Of a stretch of 41,335 bases of DNA, positions 7,402 through 17,175 are shown piece after piece (position 1 is the stretch's first letter; every line of letters starts with the position of its first letter). The stretch is from a virus. The stretch lies in IMG/VR virus record IMGVR_UViG_3300044627_004500, positions 1 to 41,335 of that record; one strand, given 5' to 3'. The notes below the pieces were generated by a model. It was not told where the DNA came from and did no database searches. It was given only the letters and a program-made list of their open reading frames with translations. The position numbers were made by a program, and so were the translations under genes.

Positions 7402-10400
7402 TGGCCAACATTAAGGGCACGAACGTCGCCGCGCCGGTCGTGCCGTTCGACACGACCGACGTGCACCCGAGCCACGAGGCGCTCTACGGCAAGGGCGGCT
7501 ACCGCACGGTCGCCAGCAATGCGGACAGGGACGCGATCCCGTCCGCACGACGCGAGGCCGGCATGCTCGTGCACGTCACGGCCACGGGCCTGCTGTGGCA
7601 GCTGGGCAGCGACCTGACGACGTGGACGGAGTTCTCGACCTCAGGTGCGACCGGGCCAACCGGCCCGCAAGGATCGACGGGCGGCGTCGGTGCCACGGGC
7701 GTTGCCGGTGCGACCGGGCCAACTGGCGCCCAGGGCGAATCGATCACCGGACCGCAGGGCGTCCAAGGCGCGACAGGCCCGACCGGAAGCGTGGGTGCCA
7801 CAGGCTCGGTCGGCTCCACGGGCGCCGTCGGATCGACAGGACCGACAGGACCGCAAGGCGACATCGGAGGCACAGGTGCAACAGGCCCGACCGGTGCACA
7901 GGGCAGCTCGGGCGCGCAGGGCGCCACGGGAGCGACGGGGCCGACCGGCTCGTCTGGAGCCGTCGGCGACACCGGCGCTACCGGCCCGACAGGTGCCACA
8001 GGCGCCCAAGGCGAGCAAGGCCTGATCGGATTGACTGGGCCGACCGGTAGCCAAGGCGACGTCGGCGCGACGGGACCGCAAGGCATCCAAGGCGTTACCG
8101 GGCCAACCGGGTCGCAGGGTGTGCAGGGTGTCACCGGGCCAACAGGCGAGACAGGCGCGACAGGCCAGACCGGAGCGCAAGGCGTCGCCGGCGACACGGG
8201 CGCACAAGGCTCGACAGGGCCGACGGGGCCAACCGGCGCCCAAGGCGTGGTCGGCGACGTTGGCCAGACAGGCCCGACGGGAGCCGTCGGTGACGTTGGC
8301 AGCACCGGACCGACTGGCGCGCAAGGCCAGCAAGGCGTCACTGGCCCGACCGGACCAACCGGTGCCGTTGGCGCGCAGGGCGACGTTGGGTCGACAGGCG
8401 CAACAGGCCCGACGGGTGCCCAAGGTCTTATCGGCGAGACCGGCCCAACGGGTGCCCAAGGTGAGCAAGGCGTCACCGGACCAACCGGTGCCAGCGGCAC
8501 CCAAGGTGTGACAGGCCCAACCGGGTCGCAAGGTGAGCAAGGCGTGACAGGCCCAACTGGTGCCACTGGCGCGCAGGGCGACATCGGCAACACAGGGCCA
8601 ACAGGGCCAACGGGATCAGAGGGTGACGTGGGCGCAACCGGCGCGACCGGGCCGACAGGCGCTGTCGGTGGCCAGGGCGTGACTGGGCCGACGGGTGCGA
8701 CCGGCGCCCAGGGTGACGAGGGCGTGACCGGCCCGACAGGCGCCACTGGTGATCAAGGCGTGACAGGGCCAACAGGTGCCGTTGGTAGCCAAGGTGAGGT
8801 CGGTGCCACTGGCCCGACCGGCTCGCAGGGTGAGCAAGGTGTCACCGGGCCAACTGGCAGCACAGGGCCGCAGGGATCCGTTGGCGCGACAGGCGCCACC
8901 GGCCCGACCGGTGCCCAAGGTGACCAAGGCGTCACTGGGCCAACGGGCGCTGTCGGTGCACAAGGCGAAGTCGGGTCGACCGGGCCTACTGGGCCGACAG
9001 GCAGCACCGGGCCGCAAGGCATCGTCGGTGACACGGGATCCGTCGGTGCCACCGGCGCGACAGGACCGACAGGAGCTGTCGGATCGCAAGGCGTGCAAGG
9101 CGACGTGGGTGCGACTGGGCCAACAGGCGCGACGGGTGCCCAAGGCGACGTCGGATCGACCGGCGCAACAGGGCCAACCGGAGCGCAGGGCGCGACTGGC
9201 GACACGGGATCCGTGGGCGCGACCGGCGCCACAGGCCCGACCGGCTCCACCGGCAGTCAAGGCTCCCAAGGCGTGACAGGGCCAACCGGCGCAACCGGCC
9301 CGACAGGCGTGGCCGGCGTCGGGTTTAGCGACGGCGACAAGGGCGACATCACGATCTCGAGCACCGGCACGGTGCTGACGATCGACAACGACGCCGTCAC
9401 CTACGCCAAAATCCAAAACGTCTCCGCCACCGACCGCCTGCTCGGTCGCTCGTCTGCTGGTGCTGGCGACGTGGAGGAGATCACCTGCACGTCGTTTGGG
9501 CGCAGTCTGATTGACGACGCCAACGCGGAGGCGGCGCGTACCACGCTCTCGGTGCAGCCGACGGCTGGCCCCTCGTTCACTGCTGGCATCACTGTGACGC
9601 AGGCGATGGCCTCACCTACGGTAGTTCTGCGAAATACAGCCGCCGACGCAACAGACAAGGCGGCGCAGGTCGTCGGGGCACATTACACGGCGACCGAAGA
9701 GACCGTCCAAGGCATCGGCATCTACAGCACCGCGACGGAAAACCTAGTTGCGATCGGCGGCGGGTCGGCGCTCAGCAATGCGGCGAGTGAGGTAAGACTC
9801 TATACCGCAGCAAATGCCACTACTACCACCGGCACCATTCGCCTCACCATCTCCTCCACCGGCACCGCCACGTTCGCGGGGCAGATCGTCGGGCAGTCGG
9901 GGGCGGCGATTACAGGCAACGCCACCATCACGGCATCCAGCGGCATACCCCTCACGTTGAACGGCAACAGCACTGCACTACGGATCGAAGAGGGTGCGGG
10001 CGAGACAATCGACATATACCGAAACGTCTCTGATGGTTTGTGCTACTTCGACGCGAATCAGCAGACGTTCAGCGGGTTTGTGTTTCGCACCACGCCGACA
10101 GGTGGCAGCGTCACCACCCGCCTCACCATCTCCTCCACCGGCACCGCCACGTTCGCGGGGCAGATACTCGCGGACGACATCGACACGGCAAACAGCGTCG
10201 CCTATGGGTTCGATGGTGACCCCGACACAGGCATTGGCCGCAGAGGCGCGAACATTCTGACGTTCGTCACCAACGGCACCGAGCGGGTGCGCGTGGATGC
10301 GTCGGGGAATGTGGGGATTGGGGGATCGCCTTCCAGTCCGTGCCACATTAGGGCAAATAACGCCGACGACGGCGTGCTGCACGTAGAGCAGGACGGCACC

Positions 10401-10952
10401 GGGTCGGCGTCTGTGCGATGCGATTACGACGGCACCGGCGCGCGTTCATGGATTTTCGGCACCGCCGGGAGCGGGTATCGCGGCGGCGGATTTGGCGGTG
10501 AGTTTTTCCTGTATGACGAAACTGCTACGGCCGAGCGCATTCGCGTCAATAGCACGGGCGAGGTCATCGTCGGCGTCACCGACCAAGGCGCATACAACCT
10601 CCAATGCAACGGCACCGGAGTGTGGGGTGCTGGCGCGTATGTCAACGGCTCCGACGAACGAATCAAGAACGACATCGCTCCGCTGTCGTCATGCACCGAC
10701 GTGATAGAGGCTCTGCGGCCCGTGACATTCCGTTACAAGGAGTCATGGAGCAAGGATCAGAGCATCCAGCCGGGCTTCATTGCACAAGACCTTCAACAGG
10801 CATTGGCTGGTCAGCCGTACCTAGACGGCGTTGTCCAGCAGGGCACGGAGTATCTGTCTGTCGCGTACCAGACGCTGATCCCGCTGCTCGTCAAGGCACT
10901 GCAAGAGTCCAACGCACGCATCGCCGCACTAGAGGAGAGGATCAATGGCTGA
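7401..10952 (+). CDS. Collagen-like fibre with S74 intramolecular chaperone
   Basis: An 1183-residue fibre. The N-terminal ~80 residues ([20 protein letters not shown]) are probably the virion anchor. Residues ~81-640 are almost unbroken Gly-X-Y triplets dominated by GPTG, GATG and GAQG, a collagen-like trimeric stalk. Beta-rich modules follow, including the repeated [16 protein letters not shown]. The last ~100 residues are a peptidase S74 chaperone ([28 protein letters not shown]), which trimerises the fibre and cleaves itself, probably at the Ser of [25 protein letters not shown] forms its terminal coiled coil. The abundant Thr in the Y position could carry O-glycans, and sugar-handling genes follow. 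The gene lies at the head-tail junction, so the fibre may be a neck or head fibre. Confidence 0.85.
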   Translation: MANIKGTNVAAPVVPFDTTDVHPSHEALYGKGGYRTVASNADRDAIPSARREAGMLVHVTATGLLWQLGSDLTTWTEFSTSGATGPTGPQGSTGGVGATGVAGATGPTGAQGESITGPQGVQGATGPTGSVGATGSVGSTGAVGSTGPTGPQGDIGGTGATGPTGAQGSSGAQGATGATGPTGSSGAVGDTGATGPTGATGAQGEQGLIGLTGPTGSQGDVGATGPQGIQGVTGPTGSQGVQGVTGPTGETGATGQTGAQGVAGDTGAQGSTGPTGPTGAQGVVGDVGQTGPTGAVGDVGSTGPTGAQGQQGVTGPTGPTGAVGAQGDVGSTGATGPTGAQGLIGETGPTGAQGEQGVTGPTGASGTQGVTGPTGSQGEQGVTGPTGATGAQGDIGNTGPTGPTGSEGDVGATGATGPTGAVGGQGVTGPTGATGAQGDEGVTGPTGATGDQGVTGPTGAVGSQGEVGATGPTGSQGEQGVTGPTGSTGPQGSVGATGATGPTGAQGDQGVTGPTGAVGAQGEVGSTGPTGPTGSTGPQGIVGDTGSVGATGATGPTGAVGSQGVQGDVGATGPTGATGAQGDVGSTGATGPTGAQGATGDTGSVGATGATGPTGSTGSQGSQGVTGPTGATGPTGVAGVGFSDGDKGDITISSTGTVLTIDNDAVTYAKIQNVSATDRLLGRSSAGAGDVEEITCTSFGRSLIDDANAEAARTTLSVQPTAGPSFTAGITVTQAMASPTVVLRNTAADATDKAAQVVGAHYTATEETVQGIGIYSTATENLVAIGGGSALSNAASEVRLYTAANATTTTGTIRLTISSTGTATFAGQIVGQSGAAITGNATITASSGIPLTLNGNSTALRIEEGAGETIDIYRNVSDGLCYFDANQQTFSGFVFRTTPTGGSVTTRLTISSTGTATFAGQILADDIDTANSVAYGFDGDPDTGIGRRGANILTFVTNGTERVRVDASGNVGIGGSPSSPCHIRANNADDGVLHVEQDGTGSASVRCDYDGTGARSWIFGTAGSGYRGGGFGGEFFLYDETATAERIRVNSTGEVIVGVTDQGAYNLQCNGTGVWGAGAYVNGSDERIKNDIAPLSSCTDVIEALRPVTFRYKESWSKDQSIQPGFIAQDLQQALAGQPYLDGVVQQGTEYLSVAYQTLIPLLVKALQESNARIAALEERING
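9840..9886 (+). repeat. 47-bp direct repeat, copy 1, inside the fibre gene
   Basis: Identical to 10119-10165. The two copies lie 279 bp (93 codons) apart in the same frame and encode [15 protein letters not shown]. They mark a duplicated fibre module and could recombine to change fibre length in 93-residue steps. Confidence 0.85.
10119..10165 (+). repeat. 47-bp direct repeat, copy 2, inside the fibre gene
   Basis: Second exact copy of the repeat at 9840-9886, in the same reading frame within the beta-rich part of the fibre. Confidence 0.85.
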
Positions 10953-11259
10953 CATCCCCACGCTGTACGCCGCCGAACCGCTGTCTTACGCAGCCACGTA
11001 CGACCGCCTGTGGGTCCGTGAGATCGTTGTGTCAAGCGTGACAGGCGGCGACGCCGAAGCCCGCGTGACCCTCGTCCGATTCAGGACGACCGAGACCGGC
11101 GTCGAAGAGGCACCAGCCGAGCCGGTGCGGCTCCATGTGCGCGACCTGCTCGCGGGAGCGGAGGCCGACGCGGACCTCGCGGCGGCGGTGGGGGCGCTCA
11201 TGGCATACGTGGCGAAGGTGGGCGTTGAGCAGGGCGTGGTCGCTGGGCCGGACGCGTGA
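10945..11259 (+). CDS. Hypothetical protein after fibre
   Basis: A 104-residue protein overlapping the 3' end of the fibre gene by 8 nt, with GAGGAGAGG just upstream as ribosome site. Residues 1-60 look beta-rich ([28 protein letters not shown]); the rest is an acidic helix ([25 protein letters not shown]). Coupling to the fibre suggests a fibre-associated or chaperone role, as for small genes that follow tail fibres in other phages. I do not recognise the family. Confidence 0.65.
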   Translation: MADIPTLYAAEPLSYAATYDRLWVREIVVSSVTGGDAEARVTLVRFRTTETGVEEAPAEPVRLHVRDLLAGAEADADLAAAVGALMAYVAKVGVEQGVVAGPDA

Positions 11260-11265
11260 CCGCAC

Positions 11266-11298
11266 CCCCTCACCTCGAGGCCGCCCACAGGGCAAAGT
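11266..11298 (+). promoter_or_regulatory. Candidate promoter for a leaderless transcript, copy B
   Basis: CCCCTCAC from 11266, CAAAGT at 11293-11298, then 6 nt (GATGCC) to the ATG at 11305. Spacing agrees with the other copies, but the hexamer is a weaker match (CA instead of TA). No Shine-Dalgarno sequence is present. Confidence 0.35.
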
Positions 11299-11304
11299 GA
11301 TGCC

Positions 11305-11912
<608 letters not shown>

Positions 11913-11914
11913 TC

Positions 11915-12292
11915 ATGGCTGCCCCCAACATCGTCGGACCCACGACCATCACTGCGAAGACCGCGTACTTGTCCGCGGTCACGGGCGCCACGGGCACGGT
12001 GCTGCTCAACAACGCCGCCAGCTCGGGCAAGGCGCTGCAGGTGCAGTCGCTCTACGTGGCCAACGTCGACGGGTCTCTTAACTGTGATGTGACGGTGAAG
12101 CTGCACAGCCAAGATGACGGCGGCGGCACCGGTCACGCTATCTGCTCGACAGTAACTGTCCCGGCCGACGCCACGCTCGTCGTCGTCAGCAAGGACACCA
12201 CGATATGGCTGGAGGAGGATCGTTCAATCGTCGTCACGCCGAGCGCGTCGAACGACCTCGAGTTCGTGTGCAGCTATCTGGAGATTTCTTGA
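11915..12292 (+). CDS. Beta-rich structural protein of the fibre cassette
   Basis: A 125-residue beta-rich protein (TAYLSAVTGATGTVLLNNAASSGKALQVQSLYVANVDGS, then CDVTVKLHSQDD) starting 8 nt after the collagen-like gene, with a weak AGGTG ribosome site. Jelly-roll-like spacing of short strands and its position suggest a virion appendage or fibre-tip protein. Length and pattern resemble generic phage surface proteins with a VTVKL core. No specific family was recognised. Confidence 0.6.
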   Translation: MAAPNIVGPTTITAKTAYLSAVTGATGTVLLNNAASSGKALQVQSLYVANVDGSLNCDVTVKLHSQDDGGGTGHAICSTVTVPADATLVVVSKDTTIWLEEDRSIVVTPSASNDLEFVCSYLEIS

Positions 12293-12296
12293 CGCT

Positions 12297-13097
12297 ATGG
12301 GGCGCATACCAGGCGGGTACATCGGGATCGGTCCGCCAGCCCCCAGCACGTCGAGTGCTGTTGGTGTTTGGCCGCTGCACTTGCACTACTGGTACAAGCG
12401 CAACTCGATGTGGCCGCCGTCTAATGCAACCGATCAAGACTTCAGTAGCGTGTCGCTGCTCTTGCACATGGACGGCTCCAACGCGAGCACGACGTTTACA
12501 GACTCGTCATCAAATGCGTTCTCAGCGACGGCCAACGGCAACGCACAGATCAGTACGACCCAAAGCAAGTTTGGCGGCGCCAGCGGCAAGTTTGACGGCA
12601 GCGGCGACTACGTGCAGATCACGTCGGCCAACGCGCTCGAACTAGGGTCAGGCGATTTCACGATCGAGCTGTGGTACTACCACGACGGTGGCAATCAACA
12701 ATTCGCCGGACTGGTCGGCAAGGGTCCTGTAGGAAGCACCCCATCGGACGCGTGGACGCTGGAATTTGGTGGGAGTGGGATCATTTTCGTGCCTTGGGCT
12801 GCAAACACCGAAACGGTCACAACGACTGAGCCCACCCAGAACGCATGGCACCACGTCGCCGTCACACGCAGCGGATCGACACTGCGGCTTTTCATTGACG
12901 GCGTGCAGTCTGCTTCCAACACCGTGTCATTCACGGTGAGCACCAACAACAGCGGGCCGCTCGTGATCGGTGGCGGTGCGTTCGCTCCGTCGACACGATC
13001 GTTTTCTGGGTACATCGACGACCTCCGCATCACCAAAGGTGTCGCTCGGTACACGGCAGGGTTCACGCCACCCACGGCAGCGTTCCCCGACTCATGA
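12297..13097 (+). CDS. LamG/concanavalin-like lectin domain protein
   Basis: A 266-residue protein. After a ~50-residue Pro/aromatic N-terminus, residues ~55-262 form a LamG-like jelly roll: SLLLHMDGSNASTTFTDSS, then SKFGGASGKFDGSGDYVQI, ELGSGDFTIELWYY, NAWHHVAVTRSGSTLRLFIDG and the closing GYIDDLRITKGVARYT. These blocks are characteristic of the LamG_3 family found in phage tail and surface proteins, which usually bind carbohydrate. It probably recognises or displays sugars at the virion surface. It overlaps the epimerase start by 4 nt (ATGA), linking the lectin to the sugar genes. Confidence 0.8.
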   Translation: MGRIPGGYIGIGPPAPSTSSAVGVWPLHLHYWYKRNSMWPPSNATDQDFSSVSLLLHMDGSNASTTFTDSSSNAFSATANGNAQISTTQSKFGGASGKFDGSGDYVQITSANALELGSGDFTIELWYYHDGGNQQFAGLVGKGPVGSTPSDAWTLEFGGSGIIFVPWAANTETVTTTEPTQNAWHHVAVTRSGSTLRLFIDGVQSASNTVSFTVSTNNSGPLVIGGGAFAPSTRSFSGYIDDLRITKGVARYTAGFTPPTAAFPDS

Positions 13098-14044
13098 TCC
13101 TCGTCACCGGCGGAGCCGGTTTCATCGGCAGCCACGTCGTCGACCAGCTGCGCGAGGCGGGCAGGCGAGTCGCAGTTCTCGACGACATGTCGACCGGCAG
13201 CCGCGCCAACGTGCCGCCAGGCGTTCCTGTGCACGTCGTCGACGTGCGGGACGCCGGCAACGTCGAGCGAGTCGTCCGGGAGGTGCGACCGACGGCCATC
13301 TGTCACCAGGCTGCGCAGATCAGCGTGAGTCGGTCGGTGCGAGACGTGGCATTCGACGCCGAGGTCAACGTGGTCGGGCTGATCAATGTCGTGTCGGCCG
13401 CCGTGCGGCATGACTGCCGGCGGATTGTGTTCGCCTCGTCCGGCGGCGTCGTCTACGGCAACGTGCGCGAGCCGGCCGTCGAAGAGGCCGTCCGAGACCC
13501 GGTCAGCCCGTACGGCTTGGCCAAACTGACGGCGGAGCGGTACCTGGCGTGGCACGCACACTGGTACCACATGCAGGCCGTGGCGCTGCGGTACGCGAAC
13601 GTCTACGGGCCACGGCAGAACCCGCACGGCGAGGCCGGCGTCGTGGCGATCTTCTGCCGGGCAGCGATGGAGGGTCGGCCGTGCCAGATCCACGGCGTCG
13701 GCAGCCAAGTGCGTGACTACGTGCACGTGCGGGACGTGGCGGCAGCCAACGTGCTGGCACTGACTGCAGAGCTGCCCTACGGCAGGCTTTTCCCGGTCAA
13801 CGTGGGCACCGGCGTGGGCACGAGCGTGGCCCAGCTCGAGCAGCTGGTGCGGGGAGAGGTCGAGGCCGTCACGGGCCGTGGCCTGCCGCCGCCGGTGCAC
13901 GGCAATCCACGAGCCGGCGACCTTGGAAGCAGCCTGGTCGACGCAGCCTTTGCCGAGCACCTGCTGGGCTGGCGGCCATCCGTCACCCTGGCCGCCGGCA
14001 TCCGGGAGACGGTGCGGTACGCGGCCGTCCACGCGGCTGCCTGA
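13094..14044 (+). CDS. NAD-dependent sugar-nucleotide epimerase/dehydratase (extended SDR)
   Basis: A 316-residue extended short-chain dehydrogenase. The NAD-binding loop is GGAGFIG at residues 6-12. Catalytic Tyr140 and Lys144 lie in YGLAK, with the preceding Ser in FASSGGVVYG. Further family marks are RYANVYGPRQNPHGEAGVVAIF and DYVHVRDVAAANV. Closest known activities are UDP-glucose 4-epimerase and related C4 epimerases acting on NDP-sugars; the exact substrate cannot be told. The ATG overlaps the lectin stop. It probably supplies an activated sugar to the glycosyltransferase three genes downstream. Confidence 0.85.
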   Translation: MILVTGGAGFIGSHVVDQLREAGRRVAVLDDMSTGSRANVPPGVPVHVVDVRDAGNVERVVREVRPTAICHQAAQISVSRSVRDVAFDAEVNVVGLINVVSAAVRHDCRRIVFASSGGVVYGNVREPAVEEAVRDPVSPYGLAKLTAERYLAWHAHWYHMQAVALRYANVYGPRQNPHGEAGVVAIFCRAAMEGRPCQIHGVGSQVRDYVHVRDVAAANVLALTAELPYGRLFPVNVGTGVGTSVAQLEQLVRGEVEAVTGRGLPPPVHGNPRAGDLGSSLVDAAFAEHLLGWRPSVTLAAGIRETVRYAAVHAAA

Positions 14045-14045
14045 C

Positions 14046-14078
14046 CCCCTCGGCCGCCAGCCGGCCGCTGGTCACGAT
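14046..14078 (+). promoter_or_regulatory. Candidate promoter for a leaderless transcript, copy C
   Basis: CCCCTCGG from 14046, CACGAT at 14073-14078, then GGCGGC and the ATG at 14085. A CGGCC/GGCCG inverted repeat lies between the elements. Spacing matches the other copies and there is no Shine-Dalgarno sequence. Confidence 0.35.
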
Positions 14079-14084
14079 GGCGGC

Positions 14085-15161
14085 ATGGTGGAGCACCTGG
14101 CCGGGCTTTTGCAGCACGCCTTCTATTGCGACGAGATCGCCGCCGGCCGCCGCGCGGCCGAGCAACTGCTGGCCGTGCCCGGCCTGGCTGTCGAGACCGA
14201 GCAGCTCGCCCGCAGCAACCGCGCGTGGTACACGCCGCTCCTGGCCGAGCTGGTGCCAGCGGTTCGGCACGTCAGGATTGCCGTGGAGCCGGTGCACGAC
14301 GGGTGGTCGACCTTCAACCCGACGATCGCGGTCGTGGCCGGCGACCTGATCGGGATCGTGCGGTCAAGCAACTACCAGATCTTCGACCATCAGTACCGAA
14401 TGCCCGAGGCAGACGGCGGCGTCATCCGCACCGAAAACATCCTGGTTCGGTTCAACCAGGACCTCGGCGTCGTCAGTCAGCGGCACATCGTCGCCCCGGA
14501 GTACCCGACGAGCGGCTACCCGGTGCACGGCCTCGAGGACTGCCGGCTGCGGCATACCGAAACCGGTCTGGGCGTGTCGGCGACCGTGCGCAACGCGGCA
14601 CCGTGGACCGACGGCCGCTGCCGCATCGCCACGGCGGACCTCGACATCCGCTCTGCGACCATGTCGCAGCTGCGGGTGCTCGACAGCGTCTCGACGCAGG
14701 AGCATGAGAAAAACTGGATGCCGTTCCTCGCGGCTCCCGGCGGATGGCTCTACGGCTGCCACCACGACGGCCACCTAGTCACGGTCGACGCCAACCCCGA
14801 GCTGCCCGGCGGCTACGTGCTGTCGAGGCGCGGTGCGACGACGCCGCTGGCCAAGCGGTTCCGGGGTGGGTCACAGCTCGTGCCATTTCGAGACGGCTGG
14901 CTCGGGTGCGTGCACGAGGTGTGCTACGTGGGCTCGCAACGTGTGTACGAGCATCGGTTCATCTGGCTCGACGCCGGCCTGCGGCTCGCGAGGGTCTCGC
15001 CCTGGTTCTCGTTCCGCGAGCTGCGGGTGATTGAGTTCGCCGCCGGCCTCGCGGTTCAGGGTGACCGCGTCGTCGTGTCCTACGGCGTGCACGACGCGGA
15101 GGCGTGGGTGTGCGAGCTGCCGGCCGCCGCCGTCTGGGAGGTGCTCGATGCCACCGAGTAG
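14085..15161 (+). CDS. GH130-like beta-propeller glycoside phosphorylase/hydrolase-related protein
   Basis: A 358-residue protein from ATG 14085. A longer in-frame ORF exists upstream, but coding character and the promoter-like signal favour this start. Five-bladed-propeller marks include NPTIAV, ENILVRFN, HGLEDCRL, EKNWMPFL, FRGGSQLVPF, a Cys-His pair in GCVHEV, YEHRFIWLD and VIEFAAGL. The order of ED, KNW, GG and H motifs resembles family GH130 mannoside phosphorylases and their uncharacterised relatives. It may cleave or transfer oligosaccharide, or act as a non-catalytic glycan binder. It overlaps the next gene by 14 nt. Enzyme class moderate, specificity unknown. Confidence 0.6.
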   Translation: MVEHLAGLLQHAFYCDEIAAGRRAAEQLLAVPGLAVETEQLARSNRAWYTPLLAELVPAVRHVRIAVEPVHDGWSTFNPTIAVVAGDLIGIVRSSNYQIFDHQYRMPEADGGVIRTENILVRFNQDLGVVSQRHIVAPEYPTSGYPVHGLEDCRLRHTETGLGVSATVRNAAPWTDGRCRIATADLDIRSATMSQLRVLDSVSTQEHEKNWMPFLAAPGGWLYGCHHDGHLVTVDANPELPGGYVLSRRGATTPLAKRFRGGSQLVPFRDGWLGCVHEVCYVGSQRVYEHRFIWLDAGLRLARVSPWFSFRELRVIEFAAGLAVQGDRVVVSYGVHDAEAWVCELPAAAVWEVLDATE

Positions 15162-15696
15162 GGAGCAGGTGCTGGCAGCCTTGGTCGACGTCTGGCGGCC
15201 GGGCGACTGGTTCCGCCTGACGGACGAGGCCGCCGGCCACTACTTCAACAAGGCCGCCGTGTGTGCCGAGTTCGCACCGGGCAGCGTGATCGAGATCGGC
15301 ACCCGAGCCGGCTACTCGCTCGCGGCGTTCGCCGTGGCGGCACCGATGGCACGGTACCTCTGCATCGACGGCGGCCTCGACGACGACTCGCCCGAGTGCC
15401 TGCGGCACTGGCACGCCGTCCGAGCCCGCCGCGGCATCGATGCCCAGCTTGTAGTCGTGGACACGCAGCACGTCCGCGAGCTGCCGCGGGCGGACTTTGC
15501 CCACGTCGACGGCGACCATTCCTACCAGGGTGCCCTGCGGGACCTGCGGCTGGTGGCCGCGTGCCCGGTGATCCTGGCGGACGACTGCGACAACCCGCAC
15601 GTGCGGCGGGCGGTGCTCGAGTTCCTCGACCAAGCCAAACGGCCTGCCAGATGGATCGACGACGGCCTGCGGCAGTGTGCGGTGATCACCACATGA
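15148..15696 (+). CDS. Class I SAM-dependent methyltransferase
   Basis: A 182-residue protein from ATG 15148 (MPPSREQVLAALVDVW). The SAM-binding motif I is VIEIGTRAGYS (E49 onwards). DGDHSY at 121-126, followed by a helix (QGALRDL), is the signature of the Methyltransf_24/cephalosporin hydroxylase-like group, often found in surface polysaccharide loci. It lies between the propeller and glycosyltransferase genes with overlaps at both ends, so it most likely methylates a sugar or sugar-linked group. The exact acceptor is unknown. Confidence 0.75.
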   Translation: MPPSREQVLAALVDVWRPGDWFRLTDEAAGHYFNKAAVCAEFAPGSVIEIGTRAGYSLAAFAVAAPMARYLCIDGGLDDDSPECLRHWHAVRARRGIDAQLVVVDTQHVRELPRADFAHVDGDHSYQGALRDLRLVAACPVILADDCDNPHVRRAVLEFLDQAKRPARWIDDGLRQCAVITT

Positions 15697-16736
15697 AAAT
15701 CGGCATCTACGCGCTCGCCAAGAACGAGGAGTCCCATGCGATCGACTGGGCCGAGTCGACCGACGGCGCCGACGTGGTGATCGTCACGGACACCGGGTCG
15801 ACCGACTCGACCCCGCAGAGGCTGCGGTCCTGCGGCATCACGGTGATGACGGGCAACGTGATCCCGTGGCGGTGGGACGACGCGCACAACCTGTCGCTGT
15901 ACCACCTGCCGGACGACGTGGACGTGTGCGTGCGGCTGGACCTCGACGAGCGGCTGCAACCCGGGTGGCGGGAGGCGATCGAGCGGGCGTGGACTGGCAA
16001 CGTCAACAACCTGCGGTACCGGTACGTGTGGTCGTGGAAGTCACCGGGCGTGCCAGGGCTGGTCTTTCTCTCGGACCGCGTCCACGCCCGCCGCGGGTTC
16101 CGGTGGTCGGCACCGACGCACGAGGGGCTCGTGTGCTGGTCAGGCGAGAAGGTGCAGGCCGTTGCCGACGGTCTGGAGATCCATCACCACCGGACGCCTG
16201 GCAAGCGGCACAAGACGGACCTCGAGCTGCTTGAGGTGGCGGTCCGCGAGGCGCCGCACGATGCCCGCGCTCACTGGTACCTAGCCCGTGAGCAGGAATG
16301 GGTCGGGCACCCGGCCGCCGCGGCGACGTTCGCACACTACCTCGGCCTGCCGGGCACGCCGACCGAGCGGTCGTACGCATACCGCGCCCTGTACCGGCTG
16401 ACGCAAGACGAGCGGCATCTGCACCGGGCAGCCTACGAGGCGAAGGCGGAGCCCGACGCGTGGCAGCAACTCGCGTGGGTGCACTACCTTCGGCAGGAGT
16501 GGCAGGAGTGCCTGACGTTCGCCGAGGCGGCCATGCAGGCCACTGGTGAGTCGACGCACGCCACCGACCCGGACGCTGTGACCAAGGCCTACGACCTGGC
16601 TGCCGTGGCTGCCTGGAATCTAGGCAAGCACCCACAAGCCCTGCGGTACGCCCGCGAGGCTGTGCGACGATGCCCGGACGACCCGCGGCTCGTGAAGAAC
16701 GTGGAGCAGATCGAGGCCCATGAGCACGCTGCTTGA
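15693..16736 (+). CDS. GT2 glycosyltransferase with C-terminal helical repeats
   Basis: A 347-residue protein starting MKIGIYALAKNEE, with its ATG overlapping the methyltransferase stop. The N-terminal GT-A domain has DTGSTDST at about residues 33-40, a metal-binding DLDERL, and a later PTHEGL. From ~190 onwards, repeated helix pairs (ARAHWYLAREQEWVGH, WQQLAWVHYLRQEW, AAVAAWNLGKHPQAL) look like TPR units, a layout seen in several protein-directed GT2 enzymes. Together with the Thr-rich collagen-like fibres upstream, it is the best candidate for a fibre glycosyltransferase. The target is inferred. Confidence 0.85.
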   Translation: MKIGIYALAKNEESHAIDWAESTDGADVVIVTDTGSTDSTPQRLRSCGITVMTGNVIPWRWDDAHNLSLYHLPDDVDVCVRLDLDERLQPGWREAIERAWTGNVNNLRYRYVWSWKSPGVPGLVFLSDRVHARRGFRWSAPTHEGLVCWSGEKVQAVADGLEIHHHRTPGKRHKTDLELLEVAVREAPHDARAHWYLAREQEWVGHPAAAATFAHYLGLPGTPTERSYAYRALYRLTQDERHLHRAAYEAKAEPDAWQQLAWVHYLRQEWQECLTFAEAAMQATGESTHATDPDAVTKAYDLAAVAAWNLGKHPQALRYAREAVRRCPDDPRLVKNVEQIEAHEHAA

Positions 16737-17175
16737 TTTAGCCGACGCCGTGCGGTCAGGCCTCGACGCGACGACGCTGTCGTCGGTCGCCACACAGCCG
16801 AGCGTGGTGCGACTGAATTGGCCCGAGTACGAGATCGAGGAACTGGCCGACGCCGTGCTCGTGGTGTCGCCTGGTGCCGTGACCATTAATCGCGTCAACC
16901 GCACCAACCATGAGTACACGTACGGAATCAACGTATTCGTCGCAAGGCACACGCCAACCGAGGAAACCGCCGACGACATGTACGAGCTGGCCGAAGAAGT
17001 TATTGACGTGCTGAGGTCGCACGTCTGGCCTGCCGGCGTCACGTTCCCTACTGGCGTCACATCGCCGTCGTCTGTCGAGATGGAGGTGAACCCGGACCAG
17101 GCCCTACAAGAGCGCAACGTTTGGAGGGCTGTCATCACAGCCAGCTACATCGTCTTCCGTGCGGTCAACACGTGA
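16720..17175 (+). CDS. Tail terminator-like protein
   Basis: A 151-residue protein overlapping the glycosyltransferase by 17 nt. Its alternating helix and strand pattern (LLDLADAVRSGLD, then TYGINVFVARHTPTEETADDMYELAEEVIDVLRS, then ITASYIVFRAV at the end) is that of tail-terminator/tail-completion proteins such as gpU and their neighbours. It lies just before the tail-tube genes. In a simpler phage it would follow the head-tail joining gene at 6712-7401 directly. Family call by pattern and position. Confidence 0.55.
   Translation: MSTLLDLADAVRSGLDATTLSSVATQPSVVRLNWPEYEIEELADAVLVVSPGAVTINRVNRTNHEYTYGINVFVARHTPTEETADDMYELAEEVIDVLRSHVWPAGVTFPTGVTSPSSVEMEVNPDQALQERNVWRAVITASYIVFRAVNT

Noticed and set aside
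7640-9330. Dense short repeats resembling a tandem array or CRISPR
   Set aside because: They follow a 9-nt Gly-X-Y codon period in an open reading frame; no fixed repeat-spacer units.
7499-9416. Long Pro/Val- or Arg-rich ORFs on both strands in the collagen-like region
   Set aside because: Artefacts of repetitive Gly-X-Y codons read in other frames; the Gly-X-Thr frame ends in an S74 domain and is the real gene.
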